64,000 nucleotides of DNA from Pontederia crassipes (GCA_030549335.1 CM060191.1:57795947-57859946); one strand, 5' to 3'. Positions 48,561 through 60,700 are shown, counted from the first letter of the stretch. Numbers and translations are program-made. Notes: generated by a model from the letters alone, not told the origin.

Positions 48561-51500
48561 TCTCTTCTCTTCTTTTTTTTTCTTTTTGAGGAATTGAGGG
48601 GAGCTGTAAAGCAGCATCTTTTGTTCTGATTTATCGTAATTGTCTTTAACTCTGAGGTTGAAATATGGTTGATGCATATGGTTCAACAAAATCCTCTCTT
48701 AATTTATATTGCCCTAAAATGCCAACATTGGTGTTGTTCTGACCATTTGTACTGCACTTTTGACTTGATCATGTTTGCAACTTTTTCAGATCAAGGATTT
48801 TTTATCTTTATCATTAGAGTCTATAGAAACTTCAACTATATGAACCTTCTTATTGCCTGTACTCTGAGATTTTCAGTTGCCGAACGTTTTGTGAATTTAA
48901 TATGTTCTAGTCACATCTATTTATCGCCACAACCTTTGTCCAGGAATATTGGTGCAAAAGGCTCCATCCAAAACACGTTTGTGAAAGAGTCTTCAGACAA
49001 CCTCCTTTACGGGAATCTTTAAAGAAGGGCCGTCTTAGGAAGGAAGAACTTATTATGGCGAAGCACAAACAGATTCTTCTACAAGCAGCCGATTCTATCG
49101 GGCAGAAGGTCCAATATGACTGTCTTGGTTTCTTGCACAATCAACGTCAGGTGATTGTCATTTATTCGTTAGGTTTCTCGAAATATTGTCTGCTCGAATG
49201 TCTCCACATGTTTGCATCATTTTCATAATAATAGTGGTTTATACTTTATACTTGTTTTGACAGATAATCTGGGAGTTGCCTTGCAGTGTTAATCTTGATA
49301 CCTTTTTTATGTTAATTATCCGAGTAATATATCATGTTATGTCCTAGATAGTGAGTTTGGATGTTTATTTATTTTCTGAATATCTTTGGTTTGTTATTGG
49401 TTCCATGTCATAATCCATAGTTTATTCCTATTGTGTTATCTATTGTTATTCTTGTAAACCTGCTTTTTTTTTTATTGAGAAGGGAAAGGATGACCACCAG
49501 TTTGATTGTCATCCATGTATATATATCATCAAGGAGAAAACATCATGTACAAGAGAAAAGCTCTCCAGCGAAGAGTAGCAAACTAAGACAAAAAGATGCT
49601 AGTCAAATCCCCAATCCCGAAGAAGAGAAAACATGTGATGTACAATCTTATCCACCTGACATCTCTCCCCACAAAAAATGACATGGTTGCGTTGAAGTCA
49701 AATGGCCCAGGCACCGGCCAGAAAGGACGCCACCGAAGATCTCCAGTCCAGACTCTGTCTACGACGTTCCCTCATAGTATGCCAAAAGTCGTCCGCCGAC
49801 AAGGGAACGCCGCCCATGATACTCGGCAACTGAAAAAAAGGTGGGCGACATCCTCCTCCAACTCTCCACATAAAACACAAGAGGTATCCGCCTGCGATGC
49901 CCACCGCACCCTGTAAACTCTGGTGAGAATCCGCTCCCGCCACAAAAGCCAAGAAAAGAACTTGACTTTCAGTGGCAAATGGGAGCGCCAGATGAGTCTG
50001 CAATCTGCTCTGAAATCGTCTGAGTCGGTGGTGGCCGGAAGGAGACGAAGGTAGATGTTGCGTGCCGAGAAGGAGTTAGATACCCATATCCAGCCATCCG
50101 ACCGCGTCGGGTGTGGACGAAAAGGAGTGATCCTCTGATGAAGCGCCAGTAGGTCAGAAATCTGCTGACTAGAGAGAGGGGACCCGAAAAGGGGAGTCCA
50201 AGAGCCAGTCCCTGCGTCCCCCATTTGAGACCAACACTGAGCCACAGATGCGTCAGGATGAGCTGCTAATGCATGTAACCGTGGAAAGGCGTCCGCCGGA
50301 GGGCCCCCGAGAAGCCACTCATGCCGCCAAAATGAGAAAGCCTCCCCAGAGCCAAGCGATGGAGTCATAAAAGGCCGCACCAGAGGGAAAAGAGCCGCCA
50401 CCCCTTTCCAGGAGGAAGCGGCCCGGGGTACGGGAGGCCTAGTAGTCCATGAAAGATCTCGGTCGTAGCATGTGAAGAGCACCTCCCTCCATAAACTGTC
50501 CTCGGGCCCCATAATCCGATCCACCCACCGGGCAAGGAGTGCCCAGTTGGTGCATCGGAGGTTTCGGACGCCCAAACCGCCCTGAGAGGTGGGCCTACAT
50601 ATGGAAGACCAGGCCACCATGTGAACCCGACGTGCATCTCAAAGAGTCAATCCGTGATAATACCTGTGCCGGCATGCGGAGCACTGACATGAAGTACGTC
50701 GGGAGAGACGAAAGAACAGATCGGAGCAGGACAAGGCGACCTCCGCTGGATAGGAGACGAGAACTCCAGCCCTGTAGGCGATGCTCTAGCCGCTCAATAA
50801 TAGGAGTCCACCTCCTGGATGAAATATGGCGGTCTGAGAGAGGGAGTCCAAGGTAGGTAATAGGTAAGTCCCCAACGGGAGTTGCAACTCAGCCCCGCAG
50901 CGCAAGGCCTCCTCCGTCACCATGCCAAAGGGAATGAACGAAGATTTGGCATGGTTGATCTCTAGGACAGAAGTCATGATGAAGAGCTCCACCAAAATGG
51001 CCACCCGTTTGGCCTCCACCTCTGATGAAGAAAATAGTGTCATCCATGTACTGTAGCAGAGGCACCAGCCCGCCGGCAAAGCCTCTAAAAAGGCCGGCCG
51101 AGCATGCCTCCTGGGTGCATCTGGCGAGGCCGTCCACTGCCAGTGTGAATAGCATGGGTGCAAGGGGACACCGCCATCGGACGCTGCGCTGTGGCTGCAC
51201 CTAGCCCCCGCCATCGACTCGTTGACCAAGGCCGAGAAAGAAGCGGTGGTAATACATCGCCTCATCCAAGCAATCTAGGTCGCTGGGAAGCCTCTCACCT
51301 GCAATGAGTACCAAAGGAAGTGCCATGAGAGAGAATCATAGGCTTTGGAGAAGTCGACCTTCTAGAGAAGGCCCGACGACCGTCGCGACGCCACTGCACC
51401 AGAATCTCCGAGGCCATGGAGTAGCTGTCTGTGATGAAGGCCGACTGAGCAAGATGGATGAGGTCCGGAACCACTCCCGGAGCCGATTAGCCAACACTCG

Positions 51501-52172
51501 AGCCAACAACAGGTAGATGGCATTGGATAGGGCGATCGGCTGGAAGTCCTCGATTCTGTCCGCTGGTGTGCGCTTCGGTAGCATGAAAAGTAGGAACCGG
51601 TTCAGGCGCTCGAAATCCTGGTTCCCGCTGGAGAACTCCTGCATCACCGTCATAACATCCTCCCTCACCACAGGCCAGAACTCCCTGTAAAATAAAATTG
51701 GGAAGCCGTCGGGGCCGGGGGATCCCTCGCCGTTGAGGTCATGGAGCGCATCCGTGACCTCTCCCTCGGTAATGGTCTGCACTAACATCGAAGACTGGTC
51801 AACAGTAAGACAAGTAATACCCTTGGGAGACCACCTCCATGCCGATGGAGGACGCCGCCTGGAGAATTCCCGGTGGAAGGAAGCGATGGCGGTCCCAATC
51901 CGGTGGTGTCCCGTGATCCTCTGTCCCATCACCTCCAACTGGTCAACTCGGTTTGCCCGCCGTCGCGAGCTCGCGTATAGGTGGAAGAAACGAGTTCTGG
52001 CATCGCCCTCCCGGAGCTAGGTCTGCCGAGAGCGCTGCCTCTGTATCTCCACCGTCCTGTCCTCCGCCTGGATGGTCGACTGTGCCCGTTTGCGGTGAGC
52101 CACCTCGTCCACCGTGAGGTGGCGGGAGTCCTCTCGGTCAAGCTGCGCAATGACCCCAAGAGCCTCAGTCAT

Positions 52173-52345
52173 TTAGGGTAGAGCAAAACTGGGTTCGGGT
52201 CCGGATCCACCGTGACCCGATCCCGACCCGGTTTTGGCTGGGTCTAAATTTTTTAGACCCGGTACCGGTACCGGTCCCGATCGGTACCGGGACCGGGTCG
52301 GACCCGATAAACCGGGAATAAAACCGGGTCCGAATAATTATTAAG
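52173..52345. repeat. GC-rich insert replacing the L1-E endonuclease
   Basis: About 170 bp built from GACCCGG, GGTACC and CCGGTACCGG words, bounded by related motifs GGGTTCGGGTCCGG and ACCGGGTCCGAATA. It interrupts ORF2 thirteen codons after its start; beyond it the sequence resumes in the linker between endonuclease and RT. About 200 codons of endonuclease are gone. Confidence 0.7.
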
Positions 52346-52760
52346 GTCGCGGACATTCCATGTCAGCACCTTCATAAGGAAACAGTGATCTCCCCGCGGG
52401 TGGGCGACCCTCGGCCCACAATTTGCCGCTGCCTGAGGTCATTCCTGGTGAGCACCAGGAACCGCTAGGGCGGCCGGGGATGGGGGTGGGTGCACGCCCA
52501 GTGGCCTTCGACGAATGTCAGGTCCCATATGGGAGCGTCGACTAATGAGCCGTGAGCCGGAAACCTGCTCGAGCCGCAACCTCCTGAACGTCGGCGTCCT
52601 GAGGAGGCGGTAGACGTGTCGAGGGAAAAGGGATGCTCGCCGTGGTCCCCTGTGTCCCTTGCGTCTGGTGTGCGGCGGCATTCTCCGGCGGAAAGGTGGT
52701 GAGGTTGGAGGGGGCGGTGACCCGACGGTGCCGGTGGCCATAGACGTGTGCCAGGCGCCT

Positions 52761-53190
52761 CGGTTGCTGCTGGTGGCTGTGGCATGGGGGTGAGGAGGGG
52801 ATATGAAAGGGAGCTCGACATATGGGGGAGGGACCGCCACCAGGGGCGTCGCCGGAAGGAGGTGCGGCTGTGGCAGATCGGGTTGTAGAGGGGCCGGGTT
52901 GGGTGGCGGGTCGGGTTGCAGAGAGGCCGGGTCGGGTTGTAGGAGGGGAGTGGGTGTGGGACGAGGGGGGGTGTCTCGGTTGCTGCTGGTGGCTGTGGCA
53001 TGGGGGTGAGGAGGGGATATGAAAGGGAGCTCGGCATATGGGGAGGGACCGCCACCAGGGGCGTCGCCGGAAGGGGTGCGGCTGTGGCGGATCGGGTTGC
53101 AGAGGGGCCGGGTTGGGTGGCGGGTCGGGTTGCAGAGGGGCCGGGTCGGGTTGTAGGAGGGGAGTGGGTGTGGGACGAGGGGGGGTGTCA
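52761..53190 (-). repeat. 216-bp tandem duplication in L1-E ORF1
   Basis: The segment from CGGTTGCTGCTGGTGGCTGT at 52761 recurs at 52977. The two 216-bp (72-codon) units are nearly identical, so the Pro-rich frame runs through both. Within each unit a shorter GGGTTG-GGGCC motif repeats as well. Confidence 0.9.
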
Positions 53191-55302
53191 CCCGGGTCGG
53201 GTTATAGGAGTTCGGGTGCGGTTTGGGTTTAGGTGAGAGTTGTGGGCCTTGTTCAGGGACAGATGGCGTGATGTGGAAGGCTGGGTTGGCAGGGGAGGGG
53301 TTATGTGGCGCTGCATAGTGTGGTTTATAGCTGACGTGGTGGTGTTGGGAGAGGTTGGGTTGTTGGGGGTTGGTGGGCGACAGTTGTCGCGGGTACAGGG
53401 ATTTGAAAAAGGGTGTCGCCGTACGATTCCTCACGTGCCCTTTCTGCGTGAGCGATCGGGGGCTGTGGCCGGGCGCGCGGTAGTGTAGAACCGGCGACCA
53501 TGTCGGCCCACGAGGATGCTGGTCCGGCACACCGGAGTTTCAGCAGAAAGGAGCTGGAGCCGACACAGAGCATGACCGTCGGAGGGATGCGGGCGCCACT
53601 CTGCAGCGTGACCTCCACCGAAACAGCCGATAGGTCGGGCGACCCCATCGCCGGCAGGGAGAGAGATAGGGGGCTTCCCATATTGCGCGCGATGGCCATG
53701 ACGACGTCCGGCTGCAAGAGGTGGAGGGGAAGGCCGATGATGTCAATGACCGCCCTGTCCGCCGGCGGTACGGTAATCGCTCCATCATCCTCCTTCTAGG
53801 GCCGCCACTGGACCGAACAATTCGGCGAAACAGGGGTGGGCGACACGAGCAGGGCCTCGCGCTGTTGTGGCGAACCCGGGACCAGGAGCCAGGATGCCGA
53901 AGATATGTAGCTGAGATGAAACGGTGGCGAAGCGCCGACCTTCGCGACAACCGCCGTGCAGAGGAGCGGCAGGTCCAGAGGTCCACTAGTGGGTTCGCTG
54001 ACGAGGCATAGACGAAGGAAGTCCACGGACATTTGCATCGATTGCGACCAGGGAACGCTCACAGTGATTGGGGGCGGAGGCGAAGGTGTGTGCCTCTCGT
54101 CCCGGTCAATGGTCCGAGAGGGGGCGGCCGGTGTGCTGAGTCGCTGCTGAGAAGAGTAAGGGCAGAGGGCCCGCCGATGGCCCTCTTTCCTGCAGCCGAT
54201 GCAGCGGACGGGAGCCGAGCACGCATGGGTGAAATGTCCTCCCAAGCACCGGAAACAGTGTGTGGGCCGGCCTGCGAGAGGACCTGGATCGGGAGATGGC
54301 TGTCCAGCCATTTCCCAGTTGTTGGAGACGGGGGCGCATCTTGTTGCGAGCGTGCACAGACCTGTTGTTCCTTGGCGCCGCCGGCAGGGACTACCGGAAA
54401 CGGAGAGGTGGCACCGGCGGCAGGGAATGCCGGAGACGGGTGTCAAGCTTGACAGTTCTCCACAGAGACTGTCTGAGACAAACCTGAATTTATTGCTTTA
54501 CGTGGTCTTGTAAACCTGCTTTAGATTCCGTAACCCATTGGGAATGTTGATTACCACCTAGTCAAGTTAGCACCTGGTCATGAAAACTTAATCATCATAC
54601 TGGTCTCAAAATTTTTAAACATATTGTTCTCGTAATTTAATGGTTTGGGTATCTAGCATGTGTTCAGTTTCAGCTCAAACAATTCCTTTTATTGTGAAAC
54701 AAATTTCTCCACCGATGGAATCAAATGTTTAATATATTTCAAGCGGTTGAATATAAAATATCTGGGAAACTCTCTCTCTCTCTCTTGGCTGAATGGGCTT
54801 TGTAAAGAACGCCAACTTTCTGTTTTAGTTTCATGTATTAACATTGCTGCCTCAAAGAACATTTGCAACTTTGTGAGAATAAATGTTAAATTCTGAACCT
54901 TCTGTAGGGATTCGTACCAGTCATATTTGCTAGAAAATTTCGATAACATCTCTGCTCCATGTGTCAATTCATTTTTGTTGTGGTTTGAACTTTTCAGTAT
55001 CGAATGGCTGGATTAGCAGCTATTGAAATTGCACAGAAGGTGTCAAAGGCTTGGCGCTCTGTTAGAAATGCAAGTAAGAACGGAAAGAAAACGAGGAGAA
55101 AGGAAAAGTTGGCTCCAGCAAGTGTAAACAGAGGAGGCCCTTGTTGTAGTACAAGTGGGTCATCAGATTCTTCTGCCTCTTCAACTGAAGACAGATATGC
55201 CGCAGCAGGTTCTCTTTCCTGGCAAGATGTTTACTCTATTGCTGTTAAATGGAGGCAGATTTCTGAACCCTGTGACCCTGTTGTTTGGGTAAACAAATTA
55301 AG

Positions 55303-55521
55303 GTTCGGGGCCCCTTTCTTCATTTCAATTTCTTTCTAAGTTTCTTGATTGCCACTTTTCCTCATTCAAGTGCGAACATGATAGTCCAATAGTGTAGTTA
55401 AACCACTGATGCACTAAAATAATTTTCTTGTTGATTTTATTTTGGCACCTTCAAACTCCCTGCGAATAATTTCTTTGAGACAAGTGCCAGATTGCTTATG
55501 CACCTTCCATTTTTGTGTTTC
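55303..55521. other. SRFR1 intron start
   Basis: Intron DNA from the donor at 55303 to the RTE junction. Confidence 0.6.
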
Positions 55522-56016
55522 CAACAACAACAACAACAACAACAAAGCCTTATCCCACTAGGTGGGGTCGGCTACATGGATCATACGACGTCATTCCGCT
55601 CTATTAGTAACCAAACCTTTCGGTATATTATTCACCAATAGATCTTGCTCTATTAGTTCGCCAAGTGTCCGCCTTGGCCTCCCTCTCCCTCTTTTAATTG
55701 GACTCCAGATTATTTGATCTACTCTTCTTACTGGCGCATCTAATGGTTTTCTCTGAACATGACCAAACCATCTCAAACGATTCTCTACCATTTTCTCACT
55801 AATAGGAGCCACTCCGACTCGTTCACGTATATGGTCATTCCTAATCTTATCTAATCTTGTATGACCACACATCCATCTCAACATCCTCATTTCGGCTACC
55901 CCCACTTTACGTTCATGTTGTCCCTTCATAGCCCAACATTCACTACCATATAACACTGCTGGCCTTATAGCAGTACGATAGAATTTTCCTTTAACTTTAT
56001 TGGGTACTTTTCTATC
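55522..56016 (-). mobile_element. RTE LINE 3' part, inverted arm
   Basis: A minus-strand RTE copy from the (TTG)n tail through the C-terminal ORF (GHVQRKPLDAPVRRVDQIIW, RPAVLYGSECWAM) up to DRKVPNKVK, where it joins the next copy head-to-head at TTTTCTATC|CACTACA. The breakpoint shares ATC with both parents. Confidence 0.9.
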
Positions 56017-57204
56017 CACTACAGAGGCGATTTATTTACTAAGGGGGATGATGGAGAAGTATCGAAGTAGGAGAAGAGACTTACATATGGCTTTCATTGA
56101 CTTAGAGAAGGCGTATGATCGGGTACCAAGGGATGTACTTTGGAAAGCCTTGCAAAAGAAGAGGGTGAGTGTTGCCTACATTAAGGTAATACAAGATATG
56201 TACGATGGGGCATTGACTAGGGTTAGGACACCCGGAGGTGAGACAAATGAATTTCCTATAGGAATTAGCCTACATCAAGGATCAGCTTTAAGCCCGTATC
56301 TATTTAACTTAGTTATCGATGCTATAACCGAGAGTATCACAGAGGAAGTACCTAAGTGCATGCTATTTGCGGATGATATAGTACTTTTAGCGGATTCAAG
56401 AGAAGAGATTAATACAAAATTGGAAATATGGAGAAATACGTTGGAGTCAAAGGGTTTTCGTTTAAGTAGGAATAAAACAGAATATATGCATAGCAATTTC
56501 ACAAATAAACAACTTAGAGACGATTTGAAAGTTAGGCTAGGGGAGGATATAATTTCTCAAGTGACAAAGTTTAAATATTTAGGATCAATTGTAAGACAAG
56601 ATGGTGAGATTGATGACGATATTAATCATAGAATTCAAGCTGGTTGGTGTAAGTGGAGGAAAGCCACTGGAGTTCTTTGTGATAGAAAAGTACCCAATAA
56701 AGTTAAAGGAAAATTCTATCGTACTGCTATAAGGCCAGCAGTGTTATATGGTAGTGAATGTTGGGCTATGAAGAGACAACATGAACGTAAAGTGGGGGTA
56801 GCCGAAATGAGGATGTTGAGATGGATGTGTGGTCATACAAGATTAGATAAGATTAGGAATGACCATATACGTGAACGAGTCGGAGTGGCTCCTATTAGTG
56901 AGAAAATGGTAGAGAATTGTTTGAGATGGTTTGGTCATGTTCAGAGAAGACCATTAGATGCGCCAGTAAGAAGAGTAGATCAAATAATCTGGAGTCCAGT
57001 AAGAAGAGTAGATCAAATAATCTGGAGTCCGATTAAAAGAGGGAGAGGAAGGTCAAGGCGGACACTTGGCGAACTAATAGAGCAAGATCTATTGGTGAAT
57101 AATATACCGAAAGATTTGGTTACTAATAGAGCGGAATGGCGTCGTATGATCCATGTAGCCGACCCCACCTAGTGGGATAAGGCTTTGTTGTTGTTGTTGT
57201 TGTT
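56017..57204 (+). mobile_element. RTE LINE with an open RT frame of about 385 codons
   Basis: A plus-strand RTE copy whose frame is open to the stop at 57172: AIYLLRGMMEKYRSRRRD, AFIDLEKAYDRVPRDVLWKA, GSALSPYLFNLVIDAITESI, MLFADDIVLLADS (catalytic ADD), FKYLGSIVRQDGEIDDDINH and the C-terminal RWFGHVQRRP block. The N-terminal endonuclease and first RT motifs are lacking, so it is not autonomous. A 33-bp direct duplication (56965-56997, 56998-57030) repeats VRRVDQIIWSP. The tail GTCGTATGATCCATGTAGCC plus (TTG)n ends at about 57204. Absence of stops points to a recent insertion. Confidence 0.93.
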
Positions 57205-57593
57205 ATTCATTATGTCATAATGACCTTTGATGATTGCATACATGATGGTTCCTTTATTTCTTAAAGACTGTCTTATTAACTTGAACTTCATTTTTATTTC
57301 ATGTCAAAGTTAATATTGCATGACTAGGTAACCAGTTCTCCATCTGAAAAAGAAGAGATAATATAACAAGTTTACTTGTTACTTCTTTAGGCCTATGCTT
57401 GAAACAGGAGTAGGATATTCAAGATTTCTGATGCCTGCGTGAAGTAGTACATCAAGGAATTAACTTTCCCTGTTTCTCTTGTTTCTTTAATTATTTCTAT
57501 AGGCTGCTAACATTGTCTGTTCACTTAACTTTCCTCTAAAGAAAATATCTATTGGCCTTATCATCAACACAAGCCACTTGTATAATTCACAGA

Positions 57594-58209
57594 GGGGGGC
57601 GTTTGGCAATGGAATCAGACTGGAATGAGGGTCTAGTAGTTGGTTCCGCCAAACACGAGAAGGTGGCTTGGTTCCCGAGGTGGAATCGGGCCACCTTTAA
57701 TAAGTTGGAACAGTTCCAAAGGTGTTATCTTTTTTTTTATTTAACGTTGTTGTTTTTTCTTTTGCCATTTTCTCTTTTTCCCTTTCTTATATAAAATAAT
57801 TTATGTATTAATCCATAAATATTTATAATAACAGATTAATATAATATTATTTATGACTTATTATTTTATATAAAATTTTAATATTTTATTAAATATAATT
57901 TATTAAAAATTATTTTTTATATTTAAATAATATATTTTTTAACATTTTTTCCCTAAAAAATGATTATTTAATACAATTATACTTTATATTTGTAATAACT
58001 ATTTTTAATTCAAACACCCACTAAAAATTAATCTATCACATCTACTTTTTCCTATCAAATTAATTCCTTGATTCTTCATCATTACATTTCACTCCATCCA
58101 AACACACCTCAAACTAATTTGTCAATTATGTTTCACTCATCCAAACACACCATTCAACTATTCAAGGGGATCTTAGGAAGAATTATGTTTCCGTTTCCAA
58201 ACGCAACCC
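57594..58209. mobile_element. About 616-bp MITE (TIR GGG..GCGTTTGG)
   Basis: Left end GGGGGCGTTTGGCAATGGAA; the reverse complement of the right end is GGGTTGCGTTTGGAAACGGA, about 75 percent matched. The core is AT-rich and non-coding. GCGTTTGG termini are common in plant PIF/Harbinger- and hAT-like MITEs; I could not fix the target duplication. Confidence 0.6.
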
Positions 58210-58900
58210 AAGTATTTGGTTGTATTATGACCTTGTCCCTGCAAATATGCTGTGACCTTTTTTTCTCCATTACTTGGCTTCAAAAGTAGGTACATTAGAG
58301 ATAAAATCTCAAACTGATCTCTAGAATTCTCTTCATCACGATTTTAATATCTTGTCTTCTGTTGCAGACTTAAATTTTCCTTTTGTTGCCATCTTTTGAA
58401 ATATTAATTGTTCTGTTTGAAGCAACTTATATGCTCATCACTGTTCAATACTTCCATCCAAAAATGTCTATTTTATGATTTCCAATTTTTTGTTATTGAT
58501 TCATATAACAGTGAAGAGTTCAATTCTGGATTTGGTTCTCATACACCAATGATTCTTGGCCAAGCAAAAGTTGTTCGATACTATCCCAACTATCAAAGGT
58601 TTAATGATAACTTCGATTCAAAATTTTAACTCTAATACTAGTAGAAATGTATATTTAGCTTTGTTTCTTATATGCAGGGCAATAGATCTTGCTAAGAATG
58701 TCATGACCAATGTGAAGTACGCATATAATGCAGAGGATAAAGTGATTGATCTCTCTGGAGATGGAAAACTTCCAAAAGTAAGTCCAATTGGCATGCAATC
58801 CATATTTTCAGCAGGAAGAACGTTGTCAACATCAGTCATTTGTTCACTGGTCGGCAACACTGTTGCACATGTTTTTTTCCTTGTTGTTCATTTTTTGAAG

Positions 58901-59073
58901 AACTCCGCCTATGTTTTATAGCCGGTCCCAAGCCCGGATAAAGGAGGAGGATTGTGTTAGGTCCCGATAGCCAGCGTAAAATCCTGTCGAATCTCATGAA
59001 CATGGATCAATGAATGATCCATGTAGCCGACCCCACCTAGTGGGATAAGGCTTTGTTGTTATTGTTGTTGTTG
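58901..59073 (+). mobile_element. RTE-tailed SINE-like element, up to 20-bp TSD
   Basis: Full head to tail, flanked by ttgttgttcattttttgaag at 58881-58900 and 59074-59093 (the TTG part is ambiguous with the tail). It carries a deletion in the middle (CAATGAATGATCC joins) relative to other copies. Inserted in the SRFR1 intron between 58777 and 59257. Confidence 0.93.
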
Positions 59074-60342
59074 TTGTTGTTCATTTTTTGAAGATTGGTT
59101 ATTAATATGTGATCTCTGTGAAGTTCTGGTGTCCATAGCTTCTTAAGTTCCTGAGTGATTTTTTTTGGTGGTTTTCAAGTTCCACAGGCAGCATGTTAAA
59201 CAATGACATTTCTTAAGATCGACTACATTTTCACCATTTTCTATTTTCTTGTACAGATAATGAATGCAGAATCATGCTCTGATCTCTATGGTATAATTGG
59301 GGAGACCTTCTGGGTTGGTACTACCTGTTACAGCACTGCATTTGAGGGTACTACTCGTGTACTCTGTTTCCATAATTGCTTTCACAAATCTTGCATGACT
59401 GGAAGACTTTAGTAGGACAGATGACTGGCTTAGCGTTACTAACTGCATTGTTTGGTCCTTCGTGCTTCATAATTTGCAGGAAGCGCCTTGAAGGGACAAG
59501 AATTACTCTTCAAAGAATGTAATGTTGCTATCTCCGTCTTTCAAGAAAAACTTTTTAGCTTTTTTCATTCTCATTGTCAATCTGCAGGGATAAAATAGGA
59601 TTTGACTTTGCCATTAGAACACCATGTACCCCATCTCGATGGGATGAATACAGTGAGGAAATGGCAGCAGCATGGGAGGTATGAAGAAAGTGGAGTATTT
59701 TGATTTTCTATAAAGAATTAATAATAGCATTTTGGTCAATCACAGGAGGCCTCCTGGCTTGTGGAAATTAACCTTCCTTTCATATCTTCTGAATAAAATA
59801 CTAAACATGTAGCATCTTCTGTCTTTCCATTGCGTTTCTTTTTTTCTTTCTAGTGTTAATAGTTTTTGGTTCGTGTGCAGGCCATCTGCAATGTATATTG
59901 TGGTGATCTATATGGTTCCAATGATCTTAATATCCTCGACAGTGTGAAGGATGCAATTTTAAGAATGACATATTACTGGTATCTAAAACGCCTAACTTAT
60001 ACTGAAACGGCCACTATTACAATATATATTAAAACACCAAATTTCAAAATTTACAGGTACAATTTCATGCCACTGTCAAGAGGTTCTGCTGTTGTTGGAT
60101 TCACTGTCTTGTTGGGGCTGTTTCTTGCGGCAAATATGGAGTTGACCTGTAACATCCCGCCTGGCATTCAAGTTGATTGGGATGCCATTCTCTCCCCCAA
60201 TCCAGATTTGTTTTTGACGTCTGTTAAGCAATGGCTATATCCATCACTCAAGATCAACATGGCTTGGAAGGATTATCCAGATGTATCGTCGACGTTACCC
60301 ACTACTGGCAGTGTGGTAGCTGCATTGAGTTCTTACGACTGA

Positions 60343-60700
60343 TTTTGAAGTTATTGTGACGATCTAAGGTGGGTTTATCTTTCTTAACTCATGTTCTCGC
60401 TCAACATTGGAAAATCAAGTGTATCCTTAAACGGTGCTCCCTTTGCAGGTCAATTTATGACAACTAAAGTATGTAAACTCTGGTAGCCTCCGGACATCAA
60501 TTTTACGATTTTATCTTTGCATCATTTATAGTTATTCCCCTATGTCTCGGGGAAAGTACTTTTCTAGGGTATTTCATTGTCCATAAATGAAATTATTGTA
60601 CATTGAGCTCAAAATCAACATTTATATGCACTCCAGAGAAATAAATACACTTGTATGAGTAGGTTTTTGGTGATTTATAGATGAAACAGTAATAATTATT
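60343..60700 (+). other. SRFR1 3' untranslated region
   Basis: Follows the stop codon. A possible UTR intron runs from GTGGGT (60369) to TTGCAG (60449). AAATAAATA at 60640-60648 could serve for polyadenylation. Confidence 0.45.

Larger units (their letters stand above)
49467..54505 (-). mobile_element. Near full-length L1 LINE (L1-E), 5,039 bp, 17-bp TSD
   Basis: Flanked by tcttgtaaacctgcttt at 49450-49466 and 54506-54522; the minus-strand 3' end is poly(A). ORF1 (about 54446-52440) has tandem CCHC knuckles (HCFRCLGGHFTHAC, RCIGCRKEGHRRALC) and a long Pro-rich tail. ORF2 begins at ATG 52375 with MKVLTWNVRDLNN, but the endonuclease is almost wholly replaced by a short GC-rich insert. RT: 51938-51336 (GSPGPDGFPILFYREFW, NRFLLFMLPKRTPADR) and 51265-50786 (active-site region reading QYMDDTIFF). 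zf-RVT: 50620-49772 (PLKVKFFSWLLWRERILTR, CVLCGELEEDVAHLFFSC). A few frameshifts. Sits in the SRFR1 intron between 49150 and 54998. The youngest-looking L1 in the window. Confidence 0.93.
29597..60342 (+). pseudogene. SRFR1: SRFR1 (TPR protein, immunity regulator), exons 3 to end, disrupted
   Basis: SRFR1 is a TPR protein that restrains effector-triggered immunity in Arabidopsis, with reported partners including EDS1 and SGT1. Twenty exons: 29597-29641, 29741-29839, 29906-29986, 37548-37614, 42126-42226, 42369-42476, 43326-43396, 43541-43597, 45048-45157, 45572-45652, 45946-46032, 48944-49150, 54998-55302, 58512-58598, 58678-58777, 59257-59347, 59480-59518, 59588-59678, 59881-59978, 60057-60342. 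The first seven or more exons encode TPRs (VNEGNYDEAISIFDQ, DLTKALEFEPNS, AEEAHLKSIQID); the C-terminal half has KMAGLAAIEIAQKVSKAW-like, SLSWQDVYSIAVKWRQISEP, GFGSHTPMILGQAKVVRYYP and the intact ending VVAALSSYD. Introns after 29986 and 42226 use GC donors. Defects: no start exon, preceding exon inverted, a 4-nt insertion in the exon at 45048 giving TGA at 45100-45102, and one base missing at the 59347/59480 junction. A conserved Trp in EAWKRRG is Arg. Recent decay or assembly error are both possible. Confidence 0.9.

Noticed and set aside
52803-53488. Plus-strand Gly-rich open frames across the L1-E ORF1
   Set aside because: Antisense of the Pro-rich ORF1 tail; driven by GC-rich repeats.
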